DNA of 7,592 nucleotides from an uncultured Collinsella sp. (GTDB taxonomy: Bacteria; Actinomycetota; Coriobacteriia; Coriobacteriales; Coriobacteriaceae), in assembly GCA_900552875.1 (NCBI GenBank), contig USCS01000073.1, positions 1 to 7,592 on the forward strand, in the 5' to 3' direction. This document shows positions 4,624-7,592 of the stretch, one piece after another. The translations under genes and the position numbers were made by a program. The first letter of the stretch is position 1; each line of letters opens with the position of its first letter. Under the pieces are notes generated by a model, which was given only the letters and a program-made list of their open reading frames with translations, was not told the DNA's origin and did not search any database.

Positions 4624-5565
4624 CTAGCGATGTGCCAACGGATGCGCCGCCAGATAGACCTCGGTCAGTTGCGTGCGGTCGACATGCGTGTAGACCTGCG
4701 TGGTCGAAATATCGGCATGGCCCAAAATCTCCTGCAGCACACGCAGGTCGGCACCGCCCGCGAGCATGTGGGTGGCAAAGGAGTGGCGCAGGGTGTGGGG
4801 ATGGAGCCCAACCAGCCCCACCTGGCGCCCATACCGCTCGCATATCGCATGCACGGCCTGGCGCGACAGGCGACGTCCGTTCTTATTTAAAAAGACCGCC
4901 GAGGTCTCCGTCCCGTGAGCATGGGCGGCCAGGAGAGTGCGCCCGTCACCTATATAGCGTGTCAGGGCACGCGCCGCGCTTCCCACCAACGGGGCCAGAC
5001 GCTCCTTGGAGCCCTTACCGCGCACCAGGACAAACCCGTCATCGATATGGATATCGCCCACATCGAGCCCAACCAGCTCACTCACGCGCAAGCCGCAACC
5101 GTAAAGCACTTCCAAGATGGCGTGATCGCGCAGTCCCATCTCGCCCTCGGGAAAGTCTTGATCGAGCAGTGCCGAGACGTCCTCCACCGAAAGGTATTCC
5201 GGCAGGCGATCTGCCTTTTTGGGCAGGCGCAACGCCGCCGTCGGGTTTTGGGCCACGGCCCCATCGCGCACCAAAAAGGCATGCAGGCCCTTCACGGCAG
5301 CAAGCGCGCGCTCCACCGAGGCGTCGGAATAGCCTCCGTCGCGGCGATCGGCAACAAAGCCCTCCACGACCTGACGGGTCACCTCTTCAAAAGACGCAAT
5401 GTCAGCCCGCTCCAGATAGGCGCAGTACGTCGTCAGGTCACGACGATAGGCCGCAATCGTGTTGCGCGCCAAGCCCCGCTCGACCGCGAGGTAATCGAGA
5501 TACTCCCCCGCCGCCACGGCGAGCGACGAGGGAGTAGCTTCGGTATGTTCCTTATTCGCCGGCAC
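4624..5565 (-). CDS. xerD: XerD-type site-specific tyrosine recombinase
   Basis: XerD acts with XerC at the chromosomal dif site to resolve chromosome dimers before division, under FtsK control. The 313-residue protein has a SAM-like N-terminal DNA-binding domain (about 14-105; ..EYLDYLAVERGLARNTIAAYRRDL..) and a C-terminal catalytic domain. All expected catalytic residues are present: Arg160 in GCGLRVSEL, Lys184 in GKGSKERL, His257 and Arg260 in HPHTLRHSFATH, His283 in LGHADISTTQ, and nucleophile Tyr292 in VYTHV. Length is normal. The start is GTG at 5563-5565, only 2 nt after the pyrG stop (TAAGGGTG), without a well-spaced ribosome binding site, so translation is probably coupled to pyrG. 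A neighbouring pyrG is typical for actinobacterial xerD. XerC is the alternative and cannot be excluded from sequence alone. Confidence 0.9.
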   Translation of the reverse strand: MPANKEHTEATPSSLAVAAGEYLDYLAVERGLARNTIAAYRRDLTTYCAYLERADIASFEEVTRQVVEGFVADRRDGGYSDASVERALAAVKGLHAFLVRDGAVAQNPTAALRLPKKADRLPEYLSVEDVSALLDQDFPEGEMGLRDHAILEVLYGCGLRVSELVGLDVGDIHIDDGFVLVRGKGSKERLAPLVGSAARALTRYIGDGRTLLAAHAHGTETSAVFLNKNGRRLSRQAVHAICERYGRQVGLVGLHPHTLRHSFATHMLAGGADLRVLQEILGHADISTTQVYTHVDRTQLTEVYLAAHPLAHR

Positions 5566-5567
5566 CC

Positions 5568-7229
5568 TTAGTCCGTAGCGAGGTTCTTGGGCGTCACCTG
5601 CAAGCGATCGACGCCCTCATGCTGGCCGATCGAGGCGCGTACGAACTCGCGGAACAGCGGCTGCGGGTTGGTCGGGCGGCTCTTGAACTCGGGATGAGCC
5701 TGGGTGGCCACATACCACGGATGTACGTCGCGCGGCAGCTCGACCATCTCGACCAGACGCTCGTCGGGCGAAAGACCCGAGATAACCAGACCGGCGTCCT
5801 CGAGCTGGTCACGGAAGGCGTTGTTGAACTCAAAACGGTGACGGTGACGCTCGTAGACGAGCTCCTCGCCGTATGCCTCGCGCGCGAGGGTATCGGCGGC
5901 GAGCTTGCACGGATAGGCGCCCAGGCGCATGGTGCCGCCCTTCTCGGTCACGTCCTCCTGCGAGCTCATCAGGTCGATGACACTATACGGGCCGTCCGGA
6001 TCGAACTCGGAAGAGCTGGCGCCGGCAAGGCCGACCACGTTGCGGGCGAACTCGCACACGGCTACCTGCATACCCAGGCAAATGCCCAGATACGGAATCT
6101 TGTGCTCGCGGGCGAACTCGGCCGCGAGGATCTTGCCCTCCAGGGCGCGCTTGCCAAAGCCGCCAGGGACCAAGATGCCCGAGGCGTCACCCAGGACCTC
6201 GGAGACGTTCTGCTCGTCGAGGCTCTCGCCATCGACCAGCTGCACGTCAACGTGGCGATCGTAGAACACGCCCGCGTGGTGCAGGGCCTCGATAACCGAC
6301 AGGTAGGCATCGGGCAGCTGCGTATACTTGCCCACGACGGCGATCTTCACCTTGTCGGCGTGCTGGTTGGCATGGTTCTGCTTGCGCAGGAACTCGTTCC
6401 ACTGACTCATGTCGCGCTCACGCGGGTCCAGACCCAGACGCTCGCAAATGCGCAGGTCAAAGTCCTGCTCGGCGAGCAGCTGCGGAACATCGTAGATGCT
6501 CGCGCAGTCCTCGTTGGTAAAGACGCAGTCGGTGTCGACGTCGCAGAAGCTTGCGATCTTGCCGCGGATGGCATCGTCGATATGGTGATCGGAGCGCAGA
6601 ACGATAATATCGGGCTGGATACCAAAGCTGCGGAGCTCCTTGACGGAGTGCTGCGTCGGCTTGGTCTTGACCTCGTGGGCGGCGGCGATATAGGGAACGA
6701 GCGACACGTGGATGTAGCAGACGTTCTCGGGGCCGGCCTCCTTGCGATACTGGCGGATGGCCTCGACAAACGGCTGCGACTCGATGTCGCCGATGGTGCC
6801 GCCCAACTCAGTGATGACCACGTCGGAGCCGGTCTGCTCCTCAATACGACGGAACTTATCCTTAATGGCGTTCGTGACGTGCGGAATCACCTGTACGGTG
6901 CCGCCCAAAAAGTCACCGCGACGTTCACGGGCGATCAGGCTCTTATAGATGGCACCAGTCGTAAAGTTGGAATCGCGGGTCAGGTTCTCGTCAATAAAGC
7001 GCTCGTAGTGGCCCAGGTCCAGATCGGACTCGTAACCGTCCTCGGTCACAAAGACCTCACCATGCTGGAACGGGCTCATGGTGCCGGGGTCGACGTTCAG
7101 ATAAGGGTCGGCCTTTTGCATCGTTACCTTGTAGCCGCGCGACTTGAGCAGACGGCCCAGCGAGGCCGCGGTAATACCCTTGCCCAGAGACGAAACCACG
7201 CCGCCGGTCACGAACACATGCTTGGTCAT
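5568..7229 (-). CDS. pyrG: PyrG, CTP synthase (glutamine hydrolysing)
   Basis: PyrG makes CTP from UTP, ATP and glutamine, the final step of pyrimidine nucleotide synthesis. It also provides CTP for phospholipid and wall precursors. The 553 residues match the family. The N-terminal amidoligase domain has the P-loop-like GGVVSSLGKGIT (9-20), QKADPYLNVDPGTMSPFQHGEVFVTEDG (38-65), ELGGTIGDIES (141-151) and the nucleotide-binding KTKPTQHSVKELR (188-200). The C-terminal class I glutamine amidotransferase domain has VPGGFG (354-359), nucleophile Cys384 in GICLGM, and His512 and Glu514 in AHPEF. RHRHRFEFNN (461-470) is also conserved. The ATG at 7229 has only a weak AGG-type ribosome binding site. 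It forms a unit with xerD, which starts 2 nt after its stop. A hairpin and a weak promoter precede it. Confidence 0.98.
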   Translation of the reverse strand: MTKHVFVTGGVVSSLGKGITAASLGRLLKSRGYKVTMQKADPYLNVDPGTMSPFQHGEVFVTEDGYESDLDLGHYERFIDENLTRDSNFTTGAIYKSLIARERRGDFLGGTVQVIPHVTNAIKDKFRRIEEQTGSDVVITELGGTIGDIESQPFVEAIRQYRKEAGPENVCYIHVSLVPYIAAAHEVKTKPTQHSVKELRSFGIQPDIIVLRSDHHIDDAIRGKIASFCDVDTDCVFTNEDCASIYDVPQLLAEQDFDLRICERLGLDPRERDMSQWNEFLRKQNHANQHADKVKIAVVGKYTQLPDAYLSVIEALHHAGVFYDRHVDVQLVDGESLDEQNVSEVLGDASGILVPGGFGKRALEGKILAAEFAREHKIPYLGICLGMQVAVCEFARNVVGLAGASSSEFDPDGPYSVIDLMSSQEDVTEKGGTMRLGAYPCKLAADTLAREAYGEELVYERHRHRFEFNNAFRDQLEDAGLVISGLSPDERLVEMVELPRDVHPWYVATQAHPEFKSRPTNPQPLFREFVRASIGQHEGVDRLQVTPKNLATD

Positions 7230-7247
7230 ATTGAGTTACCTGCGCTT

Positions 7248-7279
7248 CCCGTAGAAGTTGTCCATACACATCTTACGGG
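7248..7279 (-). promoter_or_regulatory. Leader hairpin upstream of pyrG
   Basis: CCCGTA (7248-7253) and TACGGG (7274-7279) are perfect 6-bp inverted arms with a 20-nt loop. The downstream arm ends about 19 nt before the pyrG ATG. The structure lies within the predicted leader and could affect translation. No terminator T-run is present, so it does not look like the pyrG attenuator known in Bacillus and Lactococcus. Confidence 0.35.
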
Positions 7280-7284
7280 TCTTC

Positions 7285-7290
7285 ATTGTA
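7285..7290 (-). promoter_or_regulatory. Probable -10 element of the pyrG-xerD promoter
   Basis: Minus strand TACAAT lies about 55 nt before the pyrG ATG and downstream of the preceding gene's terminator, where a promoter is expected. The hexamer 17 bp upstream (TGCGGC) is a poor -35. An A-rich tract (about 7316-7325) lies further upstream. The location is convincing, the sequence only moderately so. Confidence 0.45.
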
Positions 7291-7350
7291 ATACTCGCGA
7301 CGCGCGCCGCACGCATTTTTTCTTACGCGCAATCGCATTTCTCCATCTCG

Positions 7351-7383
7351 AAACAAAACGCCGTCCGGTTGCCCAGGCGGCGT
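7351..7383 (-). terminator. Intrinsic terminator of the gene upstream of pyrG
   Basis: ACGCCG (7358-7363) pairs with CGGCGT (7378-7383). CC (7365-7366) and GG (7376-7377) continue the stem past one bulged base and leave a 9-nt loop. On the minus strand the stem is followed by TTTTGTTT (7358-7351). It lies 24 nt after the stop of the upstream gene and separates it from pyrG. Confidence 0.8.
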
Positions 7384-7407
7384 CGTTTCCACTATGAATG
7401 CACGCTG

Positions 7408-7592
7408 TTATCGATCGGCGGCTTCATCCTCGATCAAGTCCTTCACGAGCATACCGGCACGGATGCCCTCTAGATACCATTCGCCACGCTCCGTGAGACA
7501 AATACCATTTGCGAGCTGGCCGCCGTCGTCGCTGTAGCGCGAGACGACCTCGATGATGTCTTCGGATTCCAAGCGTTCAATTGCCGCGCGGG
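7408..7592 (-). CDS. Unidentified protein, C-terminal 60 residues (winged-helix-like end)
   Basis: I do not recognise this gene. It enters from the window's high edge in open frame and ends at TAA (7408-7410). The visible part begins RAAIERLESEDIIEVVSRYS, like a recognition helix followed by a beta wing, and continues GICLTERGEWYLEGIRAG, similar to the L-T-x-x-G-x-x-Y end of winged-helix DNA-binding domains. It finishes with an acidic tail (DLIEDEAADR). A terminator follows 24 nt later, so this is the last gene of its unit and need not be linked to pyrG. A DNA-binding or regulatory role is plausible but rests on resemblance only. The frame is supported by the well-placed terminator. Confidence 0.6.
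   Translation of the reverse strand, partial: RAAIERLESEDIIEVVSRYSDDGGQLANGICLTERGEWYLEGIRAGMLVKDLIEDEAADR

Noticed and set aside
4110..5537. Long plus-strand open frame (475 codons) across mraZ, the intergenic region and xerD
   Set aside because: It runs through the mraZ promoter, the terminator and the xerD gene on the opposite strand, and its product is rich in Pro and Arg without domain features.
7236..7286. 16-codon upstream open frame before pyrG (MKTRKMCMDNFYGKRR)
   Set aside because: Its first ATG overlaps the predicted -10 hexamer, so it would lie outside the transcript, and the internal ATGs lack a ribosome binding site. A leader peptide is not supported.
5619..7397. Long plus-strand open frame (592 codons) opposite pyrG
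   Set aside because: It is antisense to the well-conserved CTP synthase. The product is a low-information mix of Ala, Leu, Val and Gly, with no family signature.
1..7592. CRISPR arrays, tRNA or rRNA genes, insertion sequences, prophage
   Set aside because: I saw no spaced repeat array, no cloverleaf, no rRNA-like stretch and no transposase. XerD is the housekeeping type rather than a phage integrase.

Overview
The window reads as one chromosomal segment of a fairly GC-rich actinobacterium. Every recognisable gene lies on the minus strand, so transcription runs from high to low coordinates. Two features suggest Actinomycetota: pyrG is directly followed by a xerD-type recombinase, which is a typical actinobacterial neighbourhood, and FtsI, FtsL and MurF look actinobacterial. 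The overall character (compact dcw cluster, a long R/G/S-rich FtsI tail) is most like Coriobacteriia, perhaps Collinsella. That placement is an inference without a database search.

Layout in transcription order. (1) 7592-7408: the C-terminal end of an unidentified protein with a winged-helix-like finish, followed by an intrinsic terminator. (2) 7407-7230: a pyrG leader with a weak promoter and a hairpin. (3) pyrG (CTP synthase) and xerD (tyrosine recombinase), separated by only 2 nt and probably translationally coupled, ending at an unusually long two-tier terminator. (4) 4623-4174: a 450-nt non-coding block that holds the control region of the division cluster. (5) mraZ, rsmH, ftsL, ftsI and the start of murF, which form the 5' part of a division and cell wall (dcw) cluster. 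No murE lies between ftsI and murF.

How the genes fit together. MraZ is the DNA-binding regulator of dcw clusters. RsmH methylates 16S rRNA. FtsL is a bitopic divisome protein that works with FtsI, the septal peptidoglycan transpeptidase. MurF makes the UDP-MurNAc-pentapeptide precursor. PyrG supplies CTP. XerD resolves chromosome dimers at the end of replication, so both transcription units serve growth and the cell cycle.

The most interesting part is 4200-4360. A clear sigma-70-type promoter (TTGAAA, 17 bp, TATTAT) is set in a dense array of repeats. These are TGGGG boxes phased at 5 and 10 bp, resembling known MraZ operators; two copies of a GGGGYGGTTCCCC palindrome, one inside the promoter spacer; and, upstream, three copies of an AACATAT motif, one inside a LexA-like palindrome and one inside a perfect 20-bp palindrome. 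No undescribed multi-gene system was found. Any novelty lies in this regulatory architecture.
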